Shown: one piece after another, positions 1-8,374 of the stretch
How the letters are laid out: each line of letters opens with the position of its first letter
Numbering within the stretch: the stretch's first letter is position 1
NCBI RefSeq assembly: GCF_000024065.1
Contig: NC_013174.1
Span: 2,356,001-2,420,000, forward strand
DNA from: Jonesia denitrificans DSM 20603
GTDB taxonomy: Bacteria > Actinomycetota > Actinomycetes > Actinomycetales > Cellulomonadaceae
Length of the DNA stretch: 64,000 bases
Reading direction: 5' to 3'
Program-made: the position numbers and the translations under genes
The notes under the pieces: generated by a model
Told to the model about the DNA's origin: nothing
Database searches by the model: none
What the model saw: only the letters and a program-made list of their open reading frames with translations

Positions 1-183
1 TTGCCTGTCCTGTCTGCTGCTTACCCTGCACAAACCAACGTCAACGTCGCCCTTGATAAAGGGTCTTTGGCGGGTGCTTTGGATGGCGTCGGCGTGACGA
101 TGCTGGTTGATGGGAAGCCTATGAAAGCGACGATCCGCACGGAAATGAACGCCGCTTTTAGTGCGGCTGGGAGGGGTTACTGA
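1..183 (+). CDS. 3' end of a phage tail gene, probably tape measure protein (partial)
   Basis: The reading frame enters from the left edge and gives the last 60 residues of a protein. The segment reads as a beta-rich tail end (GVTMLVDGKPMKATIR). Similar C-terminal strands occur at the end of actinophage tape measure proteins, which normally lie directly upstream of the distal tail genes, as here. The stop codon overlaps the next start by one base (TGATG), so the two genes are translationally coupled. The TTG at position 1 is not claimed as a start. Assignment rests on position and style, not on a recognised domain. Confidence 0.5.
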   Translation: MPVLSAAYPAQTNVNVALDKGSLAGALDGVGVTMLVDGKPMKATIRTEMNAAFSAAGRGY

Positions 184-2108
184 TGCAGATTGATTTTGAT
201 GAGCGGCTTGCGGCGTCCACGGTGATCGTGGATGGCCGTGAGTGGTGTCAGGGCACCCTCACGAACCTTGCCTTGAACCCCTCGTTTGAGGCGGCGGGGT
301 CCACGGTCGAGGTGGCGCGAAACCGTATCCCGAACCCACGCGCAGTGAGCGCAGGTAGCGCTATCCCGTGGACGACGGTCAATGGCACTGCGACGTGGGA
401 AACCGGGTCCGGTCTAACGGGCGGTTTGCCGGACACTTTCCGTCGCCTCGTCGCTACAGCGTCCATGGCTGGATGGTATGGAGTAGTCACAGGACTGGTT
501 TCATCAGGGGAAACGCTGACGCTTCGGCGGTTAGTGCGGACCTCGCGCGCATGCACTGTGCGGCTAGGTCTTGAAGGCGCGGGCATGCCAACGCCAATGT
601 ATTCGCCATATATTCCCGTTCCTGCCGGTGAGTGGACTTGGGTGACATTTACGCTGACTTTGCCGACGCTTGTCAGTGGGTCGCCAGTCGTCCTTATGTG
701 CTATGCCTACGGTCTGGAGGGCGGGGATGTGCTTGACCAGACTGCCGCGAGCATCGACCAGCACACAACCTACCTCGACTTCTCCTATTCCCCCGATCCT
801 GACCTAACGCCGTCATCGGTAGGGGCCGCAAATAATAGCGCGTCGATTCTTTCAGCGCCTGCACCTGCCGGTATCGGCCAGCAGCCGGGAAGGTACTGTA
901 TCCAATCCGGTGCGTGGGCGAACAGCGGGGGGAAGAGTCTACGAATCACCCGCACGGGGTTCGCAGAGCAGGCGGCGGCTGGTGCTATCATCTGGACCCC
1001 TGCGGGTGGTGACGTGGGTAAAACCTTCACAGCCGCCGTGTGGTGCAGGCCGCAAGACGGGTATGACAGCTCTCAGGATATAGTCCTGGGCGACCGGGTA
1101 AGTCGTGGGCTGTACGTCCTCCTTAACGCGGGGACATACCGGACGCAGGCTGAGCCAGTGGGGGAGGCGCAACTTCTACGGCTGACCTTCACCGTGGAGG
1201 ACGTAAGCCACACGCTGCGCGTCGGGGGCGGCGGCACGGTGGGGCAAACGATCAGGTACGACGACTTCACCATCGTCCAGGGTGAGCACCCCGATTTGAT
1301 GCCTTTCCACGGGTCTACCGTGAACCCGGAGTGGCCGGGAGTCGCCTACGCATGGACAGGGACACCCGACGCTTCCACCAGCACCCGCACAACCCCCACC
1401 ATCGACCGCATCGAGGTTGATCGTGACCCCGGCACCGGGTGGGTACCCGTACGCGGCGGCAGGCGTGAAGTCATCAACGGTTTCGTCGCGCTCACGGACC
1501 ATGAAATGCCGCTTCACCAGGACGTCCGCTACCGTGTCGCCGGATACTCAGGGGACATGTACGTGGGAGCTTTCACCGGGACCGTGAACACGTCGATCCC
1601 AGGGTGGTGTGGGGTTTTCGTGAAGATCCCGGCGAACCCCAACGCAACCGTGATGGTCGACCCCACAAACAGCGTCGACATTGATTCCAGTACACAAGGC
1701 GGTTCATACGACATCGCAGCAGGGTCAAGCATCGCCGTCGCAGCATGGTCCGGGGTAAACGCATCACGCTTCACCCTCAACGCTTTGACCAAGACCGATG
1801 GGGACTCTGCGCAAATGCGGGCGCTCCTGCAAAAAAACCGGGTCGTCCTGCTACAAGGACCAGACTGGGCACCATTCCCACCCGGCTGGTACTACGTCGA
1901 ATCGGTAAGCGAAGGGCTTCGCGGTGACGGGGCGATCAAGCAGGGCAGGAAATGGTCACTCAGCCTCGTGTCCACAGGTGTCCCGTCAGGGGATACGGCA
2001 GGGGTGGCTGGGGCTTCATGGAATCAAATCCGTGCGAAATACGCCACCTGGGACGAACTCAAGACGGCGAATGCCACGTGGTTTGACGTGCTACAAGGAG
2101 GGAACTAA
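183..2108 (+). CDS. Phage distal/minor tail protein with jelly-roll-like segments
   Basis: A 641-residue protein in the tail module. Around residues 28-60 and again near 215-260 there are 'NLALNPSFE' and 'NRIPNPR'-type openings. These typically introduce carbohydrate-binding-like beta-sandwich domains in actinophage minor tail proteins. The C-terminal third (about 430-620) resembles tail-tip structural segments with many short beta strands and a 'WYYVESVSEG' stretch. It would form part of the tail tip and may touch the cell surface. The start overlaps the upstream stop by one base and the stop abuts the next gene (ATG at 2108), giving an unbroken late operon. No enzymatic motif is visible. 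The tail role is inferred from position and domain style. Confidence 0.7.
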   Translation: MQIDFDERLAASTVIVDGREWCQGTLTNLALNPSFEAAGSTVEVARNRIPNPRAVSAGSAIPWTTVNGTATWETGSGLTGGLPDTFRRLVATASMAGWYGVVTGLVSSGETLTLRRLVRTSRACTVRLGLEGAGMPTPMYSPYIPVPAGEWTWVTFTLTLPTLVSGSPVVLMCYAYGLEGGDVLDQTAASIDQHTTYLDFSYSPDPDLTPSSVGAANNSASILSAPAPAGIGQQPGRYCIQSGAWANSGGKSLRITRTGFAEQAAAGAIIWTPAGGDVGKTFTAAVWCRPQDGYDSSQDIVLGDRVSRGLYVLLNAGTYRTQAEPVGEAQLLRLTFTVEDVSHTLRVGGGGTVGQTIRYDDFTIVQGEHPDLMPFHGSTVNPEWPGVAYAWTGTPDASTSTRTTPTIDRIEVDRDPGTGWVPVRGGRREVINGFVALTDHEMPLHQDVRYRVAGYSGDMYVGAFTGTVNTSIPGWCGVFVKIPANPNATVMVDPTNSVDIDSSTQGGSYDIAAGSSIAVAAWSGVNASRFTLNALTKTDGDSAQMRALLQKNRVVLLQGPDWAPFPPGWYYVESVSEGLRGDGAIKQGRKWSLSLVSTGVPSGDTAGVAGASWNQIRAKYATWDELKTANATWFDVLQGGN

Positions 2109-3280
2109 TGGTGTACCCAGTCAGTGAGGGTTTCCTCCATGCAATCACGACCCCGCACCGGGTCAGGGTGCAAGCGTCCCTGATCCGTGCGGGGGCCACG
2201 GTGATTAATGAGCTGCCGATTATTGACGGCAATATCACCGTGGACTCCAACGCTTTCGTACGCCGGTCCCTATCGCTCACTCTGCCGCCCGAGATCCCCA
2301 CCAGCACCTACACCAGTGGGCGCACCGACCAGGTCATTTTGACGACCGGGGATGAGATCAGGGTGAAATGGGGACTAGTCTTCTACGACGAAACCACCGA
2401 ATGGGTGCCAGTCGGGACCTTCCGCGTCGACACCGTACCCTACTCAGCCACCCTAGACAGCGCGGTGACAATCCGCGGCGTCGACCGATGCGCAGACATT
2501 GTGGACGATGATTTCCCTCAGCCTCGCACTTTTGAGGCCGGGTCCACGACCGCGCTTATCGCACAGCTCATCCAGGAGACCCTGCCGACCGCGAGCGTGT
2601 ACAACCGGACCACGGTCAGGGATGAGCGTGTGCCCACGCTGCAGTATGACGGGTCAAGGGCAGACCTTATCCAAAACCTTGCCACATCAATCGGCGCGGT
2701 CGTCCACTGTGACGGGTTCGGCGATTTCATTATCCGCGATGCACCGACTTTGGATGATGAAGCGGCCATGATTCTACGCACTGGCGACGGCGGTGTCATC
2801 GTCAGTGCGGACACCGATTACACGCGCGATGGGGTTTTCAACCGCGTCGTCGTGCGCGGTGAATCACCAGCCGGGGACTTCTCCCCCGTGCAGGGCACAA
2901 TCACTGATGATGACGAAAACTCACCCACACAATTCGGAGACAGGTTGGACGGTTATTACGGGAAGATAACCAAGTTTTTCACCTTCCCCAATATAACCTC
3001 CATTCTGCAGGCGCAGACTGTGGGGAAAGCGTTGCTGGCGAAATATGTGGGCCTATCAGCGGCGATGCGAGTGTCATCAATCCCTCTCCCTCACCTGGAG
3101 GCAGGAGATTCAATCATTGTGGTCCCGGATGACGCGCCGGCTGGTGTGTCCGCACGGAAGCACATTGTGGACTCATACACGCTTCCGCTATTGGCTGGCG
3201 GGGATTTCACTATGGCGACCCGTGACGTGCGAGAAACCTTTAAAGAAGCCGAATGGGAAGACCTAGGAGAATGGGCATGA
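2108..3280 (+). CDS. Phage minor tail protein (DUF5047-like)
   Basis: A 390-residue protein that begins by binding a 'position plus direction' style beta domain (residues 10-90, with 'VDSNAFVRRSLSLTLPP') and continues into a 'TFRVDTVPYS' segment. Actinophage proteins of this build are annotated as minor tail proteins of the DUF5047 type. It probably belongs to the baseplate or tail-tip hub. The start codon directly follows the previous stop (overlap of one base) and its own stop overlaps the next ATG as ATGA. The family name is from memory of the motif pattern; the tail placement is strongly supported by neighbours. Confidence 0.65.
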   Translation: MVYPVSEGFLHAITTPHRVRVQASLIRAGATVINELPIIDGNITVDSNAFVRRSLSLTLPPEIPTSTYTSGRTDQVILTTGDEIRVKWGLVFYDETTEWVPVGTFRVDTVPYSATLDSAVTIRGVDRCADIVDDDFPQPRTFEAGSTTALIAQLIQETLPTASVYNRTTVRDERVPTLQYDGSRADLIQNLATSIGAVVHCDGFGDFIIRDAPTLDDEAAMILRTGDGGVIVSADTDYTRDGVFNRVVVRGESPAGDFSPVQGTITDDDENSPTQFGDRLDGYYGKITKFFTFPNITSILQAQTVGKALLAKYVGLSAAMRVSSIPLPHLEAGDSIIVVPDDAPAGVSARKHIVDSYTLPLLAGGDFTMATRDVRETFKEAEWEDLGEWA

Positions 3281-4065
3281 GCACCAAAAACAGTTTAGGG
3301 ATGACGCTCCAGGATTCAATTACCACGATTTTCGGGAGGCAAAGCCAAACCCTTTCACGCCTGGGCACAATCACCGATATTGATTATGACGCGGCGAATC
3401 TGCATGTTGATATTGGTGGTGACAATGGACCCTTAACCGGTGTAAGATGGATTAACACTTATACGCCCATAATCAATGATTATGTTGTGTTGTTGCAGGT
3501 GGGGAATGGTTGGTGGGTCCTCGGCGGGAACTCGAAGGACCAGCGGTCGTACACGAAACGGTATGAAACAGCGCGGTTACTCCCCACCCGGTACTGGCAA
3601 GGCGTTTATCACCCGGGCACGGAGACGTGGGACTGGTACAGCGAGCCGAATCAGCGTGTAGGTATAGAAGACCTCGGCGGCGGAAACGCATCCATCTACC
3701 AGTACAACGCTTTGTGGCGATTCGATTTCAGTGAGATCCCGTCAGGCGCTGAGATTCTATCATCGACCTTTGACGTGTCCGTGGGGATCGGCCCGGACGC
3801 GATGCAAACCGACGCTGTCCTGCACATGCACGCGAATGAGACTCTGCCGTCTGGTGTGCCCGCGTCGTGGATACCAGGGGAAATCGACGTGTCCCTCAAC
3901 GGCAACGTCACCCAACGCTTCGCCCTGCCCGAAATGTGGTTGAACTCGCTCATCACCGGGTCCGCGAAAGGCGTCGGCCTATCCCCACCACCATCAGCCT
4001 ACGGGACCGTATACGTCTCCCCCGTGATCACCGTAGGCTACGCCATTCAGGAGGCCGCAGGATGA
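3277..4065 (+). CDS. Phage tail-tip protein with N-terminal OB-like domain
   Basis: I chose ATG 3277 because it overlaps the upstream stop as ATGA and has AGGAGA six bases ahead; two in-frame upstream starts at 3253 and 3271 lack a better site. The 262-residue product has a compact N-terminal beta domain (about residues 20-85, 'LSRLGTITDIDYD...VDIGGDNGPL', ending 'GWWVLGGN') like the OB domain of baseplate spike proteins. The C-terminal half (130-260) resembles a receptor-binding or DNRLRE-type beta domain ('WRFDFSEIPSGAEILSSTF'). It is probably a tail spike or receptor-binding component. Function is inferred from build and location. Confidence 0.65.
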   Translation: MSTKNSLGMTLQDSITTIFGRQSQTLSRLGTITDIDYDAANLHVDIGGDNGPLTGVRWINTYTPIINDYVVLLQVGNGWWVLGGNSKDQRSYTKRYETARLLPTRYWQGVYHPGTETWDWYSEPNQRVGIEDLGGGNASIYQYNALWRFDFSEIPSGAEILSSTFDVSVGIGPDAMQTDAVLHMHANETLPSGVPASWIPGEIDVSLNGNVTQRFALPEMWLNSLITGSAKGVGLSPPPSAYGTVYVSPVITVGYAIQEAAG

Positions 4066-4226
4066 CAAACGAGCAGGTCAAACCCTCAAAAGTGTTACTT
4101 GACCTTATCTGTGAAGAGTACGGGTGGGAACGTGAAAAAACGTCCACGATCCTCCTCACGGATGAGAAGGCAATCGCAATATCAAAAACATACCCCGACG
4201 TGAAGGTGGTTAATGATGGCAGCTGA
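4062..4226 (+). CDS. Small phage protein of unknown function (54 aa)
   Basis: A 54-residue ORF (MTNEQVKPSKVLL...) starts at ATG 4062, overlapping the stop of the tail-tip gene as ATGA, and is preceded by GGAGGCCGCAGG. It ends inside the first codons of the next tail gene. Its tight packing in the late operon and good ribosome site support it being real. It is charged and mostly helical with no recognised domain; a tail chaperone or assembly role is possible but not shown. Confidence 0.6.
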   Translation: MTNEQVKPSKVLLDLICEEYGWEREKTSTILLTDEKAIAISKTYPDVKVVNDGS

Positions 4227-4770
4227 ACCTATCCAAGGACTGAGGTATCCGGCTGGTGGTGACGAACCGGACGGGCCGGCAGGGGTAAAGAATTTAGCGG
4301 ATGACGTGGTAAAACTCACCAACATGCGTTTCGCGTCCGTCGCGGCCAGGGACGCCACCCTAGTCGGAGGGTCCGCGCCCGTTGATGGCATGGAGTGCTT
4401 CACCGGGTCTGGGACAACTGAAGTCAAGTGGCTGCGACACAACGGCCAATGGGTGCGATTGTACGAATCTAGCGCCTGGGTAGACATCTCAATCACAGGA
4501 TTCACCGGGTCATTAGGATACCGGAAATACGGGAATCTCGTGCAGGTGCAGGGCGAAATTACTGGCACTTTCTCCACGGGAAGCACCAACCTTGGGCAAA
4601 TGCCCAGCGAACTTATCCCATCTCGTGGGAACGCCCGTGGTGCGGCCATCTTCGGGGGAGGCTACCCTGGGGCGTCTTTCGTCACCACAAGCGGCGCGAT
4701 CGGCGTCACCCACCAAACTGGGGCCTCGCGAAATAATCCTTCCTTCACGATTATCTACATGGTCGGGTGA
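4213..4770 (+). CDS. Phage minor tail protein / tail fibre-like
   Basis: A 185-residue protein. The first 85 residues form the pattern common to actinophage tail proteins ('GLRYPAGGDEPDGPAGVKNLADDVVK', then 'FASVAARDATL...GMECFTGSG...WLRHNGQWVRL'). The C-terminal half (95-185) is glycine- and threonine-rich and ends in 'FTIIYMVG', like the tip domains of phage fibre proteins that report a measured value in a beta fold. Two adjacent ATGs (4213, 4216) can serve as start. The stop overlaps the next gene as TGATG. Host-range or adhesion function is inferred. Confidence 0.65.
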   Translation: MMAAEPIQGLRYPAGGDEPDGPAGVKNLADDVVKLTNMRFASVAARDATLVGGSAPVDGMECFTGSGTTEVKWLRHNGQWVRLYESSAWVDISITGFTGSLGYRKYGNLVQVQGEITGTFSTGSTNLGQMPSELIPSRGNARGAAIFGGGYPGASFVTTSGAIGVTHQTGASRNNPSFTIIYMVG

Positions 4771-5072
4771 TGGCCATGCCTGAGACTGAAGCGACTTTAG
4801 CGGTGGTGGTGGCGCGATTGGATGATTTAAGAGCTGATATGCAATCTCTACGTGAGGAAGTCCGTAAATCCTCGGAGAATTCCGTGACCCGTGGCGAGTG
4901 GGGGCAGCGGAACCAGCACGTCGACACACGCATCAACACCCTCGGCCGCGAAATCGGTGACCTGCGCACAGACGTGAACTCCCGCCGCGCACCCTGGTGG
5001 AGCGTGTGGGCCGTCGCCCTAGCAGCAGGAGGATTCGCCTGGTCAATCATCGGACCAGTAATCACCCGCTAA
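4770..5072 (+). CDS. Coiled-coil membrane protein, phage late gene (holin-like candidate)
   Basis: ATG 4770 overlaps the previous stop (TGATG); a GTG at 4767 is an in-frame alternative. The 100-residue product has an N-terminal coiled coil (about residues 8-75, heptad-like 'VVVARLDDLRADMQSLREEV'). One C-terminal membrane helix follows (about 79-96, 'WSVWAVALAAGGFAWSIIG'). Short proteins of this build lie beside endolysin genes and are called holin-like or membrane proteins in actinophages. A clear r1t-type holin exists just downstream, so this could be a second lysis component or antiholin. A strong terminator follows immediately. Confidence 0.6.
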   Translation: MAMPETEATLAVVVARLDDLRADMQSLREEVRKSSENSVTRGEWGQRNQHVDTRINTLGREIGDLRTDVNSRRAPWWSVWAVALAAGGFAWSIIGPVITR

Positions 5073-5086
5073 CCACCGGAAAACCC

Positions 5087-5112
5087 AAGCACCCCACAGT
5101 GGGTGCTTTTTT
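5087..5112 (+). terminator. Intrinsic terminator after the tail operon
   Basis: Perfect 8-bp stem AAGCACCC/GGGTGCTT with a 6-nt loop, followed by a run of six T. It separates the tail genes from the lysis genes. Confidence 0.85.
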
Positions 5113-5133
5113 CATACCAAAAAACAGGAGTAC

Positions 5134-5976
5134 ATGATGGGAATTGTGAATGGTCGCATAGCTGCGGCGTCACTGAAGTCAGCGGTAATCGGGGTGCGGC
5201 TGCAGGCCGGGGCCGCGAACTCCGCAAACCGGCTTGCCAAAGCTTTTGAAGCGCATTTCGGTAAACCGCTGCGGGCAACGGATGGGTATAGGACGTACGC
5301 GCTGCAGAAGAAAATCTTCCAGGAGCGGTATGACCGCATGAGCATTGGGCGTGGACCGTACGGCGATGTCCGCTGGTGGAATGGTGGCCGGTGGGTGCGG
5401 ATGCGTGGTGCTGCAGCAGCGGTTCCCGGCACATCAAATCACGGGCTGGGTTTGGCGGTTGATTTCGCGTCCGGGATCAACACCTCTTTCACGTCCCGTG
5501 AGTACAAATGGATGTCCGCGAACGCACCCGCGTACGGGTGGACCAACAGCGAGGGTGCGTCGGTGAATGAGCCGTGGCATTGGGTTTATGACTCTCACAA
5601 GGACACCCGCAAACCTAAACGCGCCGTGAAGCTGGTGGTGGATGGGCGGGTTGGGCCACGCACCTATAAGGAATGGCAAACCCAACTGGGTGGCCTGGTC
5701 ACGGATGGGATTTTCGGTGCACGGTCGATCCGTCGCCTGCAAACCCGCATCAACGGGAAAGACGGTAAGGGCGGTTTCAAATTGTCGTCCGGGCCGCTGA
5801 AAGTTGACGGGGTAATGGGCGCGCGAACGGTGAAGGCCGTGCAGAAGCTCATCAACGTTTGGGCTGCACGGAAAGCCGTACGCCTCACCGCTGGGCCGCT
5901 GAAAGTCGACGGCATCCTTGGCCCACGCACCGTGAAAGCCCTGCAAAAGACCTTGAACGAAAACCTTTGGAACTAG
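5134..5976 (+). CDS. Endolysin: M15 D-Ala-D-Ala carboxypeptidase with two peptidoglycan-binding repeats
   Basis: A 280-residue cell-wall hydrolase. Residues about 30-155 form a VanY/M15 peptidase with SNHGLGLAVD (zinc ligands H103 and D110) and EPWHWVY (E146 and ligand H149). Two C-terminal peptidoglycan-binding type-1 repeats follow, each marked by 'VDG..GPRT/GART' (about 165-215 and 225-278). It would cut peptide stems or cross-bridges at host lysis. The first ATG (5134) lies only 3 nt after CAGGAG; ATG 5137 has a better 6-nt spacing and may be the real start. A holin gene follows 11 bp downstream. No signal peptide is seen, so release needs the holin. Confidence 0.9.
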   Translation: MMGIVNGRIAAASLKSAVIGVRLQAGAANSANRLAKAFEAHFGKPLRATDGYRTYALQKKIFQERYDRMSIGRGPYGDVRWWNGGRWVRMRGAAAAVPGTSNHGLGLAVDFASGINTSFTSREYKWMSANAPAYGWTNSEGASVNEPWHWVYDSHKDTRKPKRAVKLVVDGRVGPRTYKEWQTQLGGLVTDGIFGARSIRRLQTRINGKDGKGGFKLSSGPLKVDGVMGARTVKAVQKLINVWAARKAVRLTAGPLKVDGILGPRTVKALQKTLNENLWN

Positions 5977-5987
5977 GAGAAGCCATC

Positions 5988-6203
5988 ATGGAGAAGATTG
6001 AGAACCTGCTGCGGCCTGCGGCTGTGCGGGCTGTGCGCACTTTCCTGCAAGTACTGATCCCAGCTTTGGGTGCGGGTGCGATCACCGAACTCGACTACCT
6101 CGGCGCGGTCAGCATCGCAGCCGGTGCCACCCTAATCGCCTTCCTCCAAGGCATCCTAGGTGGACTCCCCGAAGCGGAAGGCCAGGGTGATGGGACTCTC
6201 TGA
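5988..6203 (+). CDS. Phage holin, r1t type
   Basis: ATG 5988 is preceded by AGGAG (spacing about 8) and opens a 71-residue protein. Two hydrophobic stretches are visible (about residues 17-34 'VRTFLQVLIPALGAGAI' and 38-59 'LGAVSIAAGATLIAFLQGIL'), followed by a short polar tail. This is the layout of r1t-family holins, which often have the 'ALSVA..A...L..LKG' pattern. It sits directly after the endolysin gene, as expected for a lysis cassette. It would permeabilise the membrane to release the endolysin. Confidence 0.8.
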   Translation: MEKIENLLRPAAVRAVRTFLQVLIPALGAGAITELDYLGAVSIAAGATLIAFLQGILGGLPEAEGQGDGTL

Positions 6204-6426
6204 CGCGCTCAAAGCGCAAAAAGCGCCCGTGGGTGGCCCACGCTGCCAGGTCGGGCGACTGCTGCACACCTTGCCCGCCGATGACGTCGACGCTTTGGCG
6301 GAGGCTTTGGACTCGGACATGACGCACGCGTCAATTAGTCGTGCGCTCATCGAAGAAGGTCATCGGGTAACCGCTATCACGGTCGGGCGGCACCGTAGAG
6401 AGGAATGCTCTTGTGGCACTTTCTGA
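6190..6426 (+). CDS. Small helix-turn-helix protein of the prophage
   Basis: A 78-residue protein starting at ATG 6190, overlapping the holin stop by 14 bases. Residues about 25-65 ('LHTLPADDVDALAEALD...THASISRALIEEGHRVTAITVGRHRR') read as a DNA-binding helix-turn-helix of the kind found next to phosphoesterase or terminase genes in actinophages. The C-terminus has Cys-x-Cys (ECSCGTF). It overlaps the following GTG start by 14 bp, so the two products may act together. Target unknown. Confidence 0.65.
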   Translation: MGLSDALKAQKAPVGGPRCQVGRLLHTLPADDVDALAEALDSDMTHASISRALIEEGHRVTAITVGRHRREECSCGTF

Positions 6427-7561
6427 CCGGCTAGCGGAGAAAACAGCGAAGTCACGGGCGCACATTGAGGTGGATTCCACGGGTGCGGATGTCACTGACG
6501 TGCCCGTGGAGGGCGCCCTTGATGGGGATTGGGGTGCGCTAATCCGCCATTTTGGCCTTGATCCTGATGCTTTTGAGGTCGTGGATGACACGGTGCGAAT
6601 GTCGATGCGGGAGCACCCAACAGGCGACAAGGGGTGGCTTTCGTCATACTCGGCGCGCTTCCGGAAGATTCGCCACGAGATGATCCGCCCCGAAGTCCTA
6701 CAAAGGTGGCGTGACGACCTGACGGACTGGGAGCCGGACCCGGTGAGTCATGTGGAGCAGGACCACACGTATTTGGTGCTGGTCGCTGATCCGCAGCTCG
6801 GGAAAAAGGGCACGCAGGAGGCTGTGGAAAACTGGCGGCGCGGCATATCGTCGCACGTCAGGCAGATACGTGCTTTGAAGCCTGCGCGGGTGCATGTCGC
6901 TTTCATGGGCGATGAGACGGAAGGGGCCTGCAACAACTACACGAATCAGCCCCACACGATCGAGCTGAATCAGTCCCAGCAGCTGGAATTGGACTTCGAT
7001 ATGCGCGTGTGGACGATCAAGCAACTTCTCGCGACTGGTCTGCCTGTATCCGCATCGTCTGTGATATCCAACCACGGCGAATGGACCAGGAACGGCTCGA
7101 AAGACCCCGTGACCAGCAGCAACGACAACGCTAGTACCCACATCGCCCGCATGACGCAACGGCTTTTCCATGAGCTAGGCCACGAAATTGAGTGGACTAT
7201 CGGGGAAACGCACCCCGGCATCACCCTCACTTTGGGTGGTGTGGAGTGCTATTTCTCCCACGGATACAAGGAAAAGGGCAGGGGTGCGACCGTGGAAGCG
7301 CGCATGAGGGCGGCGATTGAGCGGCAAATCCTTGGCCGCACAGAAGAACTCGGCACCACGAAACTGTGGTTCATGGCGCACTACCACCACTTCTACACCC
7401 AAGAATTCGAGGGCAGGACACTCTTTGGGTGCCCTGCTCTTGAGGCGGAAAGGTCAAGCGAGTACATGCTCGACCAGTACGGTGTGTGGTCACCGCCCGG
7501 GATGCTCGGGATGCTAGTTGGTGGCAGTGGGAGGGGGTGGCAAAATGCCAACGTCTTTTGA
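6413..7561 (+). CDS. Prophage metallophosphoesterase
   Basis: A 382-residue protein starting at GTG 6413. The calcineurin-like phosphoesterase signatures are degenerate but in order: 'LVADPQLGK' near residue 125 (usual D-x-H), 'FMGDETEG' near 167, 'SNHGEW' near 225 (usual GNH[DE]) and 'MAHYHH' near 325 (usual GHxH). The N-terminal 110 residues are phage-specific. Actinophage homologues are annotated as metallophosphoesterase or exonuclease and often follow a small HTH protein, as here. Substrate is not deducible; DNA or RNA processing is plausible. The altered first motif could change metal binding. Confidence 0.75.
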   Translation: MALSDRLAEKTAKSRAHIEVDSTGADVTDVPVEGALDGDWGALIRHFGLDPDAFEVVDDTVRMSMREHPTGDKGWLSSYSARFRKIRHEMIRPEVLQRWRDDLTDWEPDPVSHVEQDHTYLVLVADPQLGKKGTQEAVENWRRGISSHVRQIRALKPARVHVAFMGDETEGACNNYTNQPHTIELNQSQQLELDFDMRVWTIKQLLATGLPVSASSVISNHGEWTRNGSKDPVTSSNDNASTHIARMTQRLFHELGHEIEWTIGETHPGITLTLGGVECYFSHGYKEKGRGATVEARMRAAIERQILGRTEELGTTKLWFMAHYHHFYTQEFEGRTLFGCPALEAERSSEYMLDQYGVWSPPGMLGMLVGGSGRGWQNANVF

Positions 7562-7688
7562 GTGCCCAGAGTGCCTGACGCCTTTCCCGTCTCAGGCGGC
7601 TGCTGACCGGTGTGCCATGTGGTGCGGGGGAAGCGAACCCGACCACGAGAAGTATCGTCCACGCCGCTGGGATGATTACGACGAATAA
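7545..7688 (+). CDS. Small putative zinc-ribbon protein (47 aa)
   Basis: ATG 7545 overlaps the end of the phosphoesterase gene by 17 bp and has GGGAGGGGGTGG just upstream. The 47-residue product has C-P-E-C at residues 7-10 and C23/C27, suggesting one zinc site, then an acidic-basic tail ending RRWDDYDE. It is too short for standard ORF cut-offs, but the ribosome site, overlap and Cys spacing support it. The function is unknown; similar small zinc-ribbon proteins are common in phage genomes. Confidence 0.6.
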   Translation: MPTSFECPECLTPFPSQAAADRCAMWCGGSEPDHEKYRPRRWDDYDE

Positions 7689-7691
7689 ACA

Positions 7692-7721
7692 AGCGCCCCC
7701 ACCATAACCGGTGGGGGCGCT
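7692..7721. terminator. Hairpin between convergent prophage operons
   Basis: Perfect 12-bp inverted repeat AGCGCCCCCACC/GGTGGGGGCGCT with a 6-nt loop. It lies between the + strand lysis/phosphoesterase operon and the - strand accessory genes and could stop both. There is no clear T run on either side. Confidence 0.7.
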
Positions 7722-7738
7722 ATTCGCGTTTACGGGGC

Positions 7739-8338
7739 CTATTCGCTGGCCTTGCCCTTGCGGACGATCTGCTGAATCGCTTGCTGGCTCATGCCCTTGT
7801 CCCCAAAGACCCCGGTGAGGTCTTTACTGATCGAGTACATTGACTGCCCTGACGCTTCCAGTGCGCAGATCAGTTTGTCACGTGCGACCCGCGCCTTGGT
7901 GAGGGCTTCCTCGGCTTGGAGGACTTGTGCGTGCGCGGCTGTGAGGTTGTTCGCGGGGATGAAGCGTTCGTAGACTGCCGCGCCGTCGTCGGTGCTGATT
8001 TCTTCGACGCGCGCCCCGACTTGTTCCAGGTAGTCTTCACCGGTCCCGGTGTTGAAGGCTTCCACGTAGGCTTTGGCTTCTGGGTGGTCCGAAGAAGTGG
8101 ACGCTTGTCCTGCGGTGTAGGTGATGATTTCGTAGGCGTGGGCCATGACGATTTCCCAGAAGCGGTCGGTGTCAACCGATGCGCGGAAAAGGTATTCGCC
8201 GTTGTCAGTGGTGAAACCCTCGATGGTTTGGTCGGCGATTGCATCGCCGTCGAAGAACGCCGTGTCCTCACCGGAGTCCTCAAGTGGGGTGACGATTAGG
8301 GCTTCGATTGCTTCGGTGATGGTGGTGTAGGTGTCCAT
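7739..8338 (-). CDS. Prophage accessory protein of unknown function, C-terminal HTH-like
   Basis: A 199-residue acidic protein. The first 110 residues are Asp/Glu-rich with no recognised motif. A helical stretch (about 125-165) is followed by a C-terminal segment (165-199, 'MYSISKDLTGVFGDKGMSQQAIQQIVRKGK') that looks like a helix-turn-helix or other nucleic-acid-binding end. It is oriented against the late operon and lies between it and the tRNA attachment region, the usual place for genes expressed from the integrated prophage. A defence, superinfection or regulatory role is possible but not shown. Confidence 0.6.
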   Translation of the reverse strand: MDTYTTITEAIEALIVTPLEDSGEDTAFFDGDAIADQTIEGFTTDNGEYLFRASVDTDRFWEIVMAHAYEIITYTAGQASTSSDHPEAKAYVEAFNTGTGEDYLEQVGARVEEISTDDGAAVYERFIPANNLTAAHAQVLQAEEALTKARVARDKLICALEASGQSMYSISKDLTGVFGDKGMSQQAIQQIVRKGKASE

Positions 8339-8374
8339 GGTCTTTGCCTTTCAAGTGCGGGGTGGTGGTGTGGG

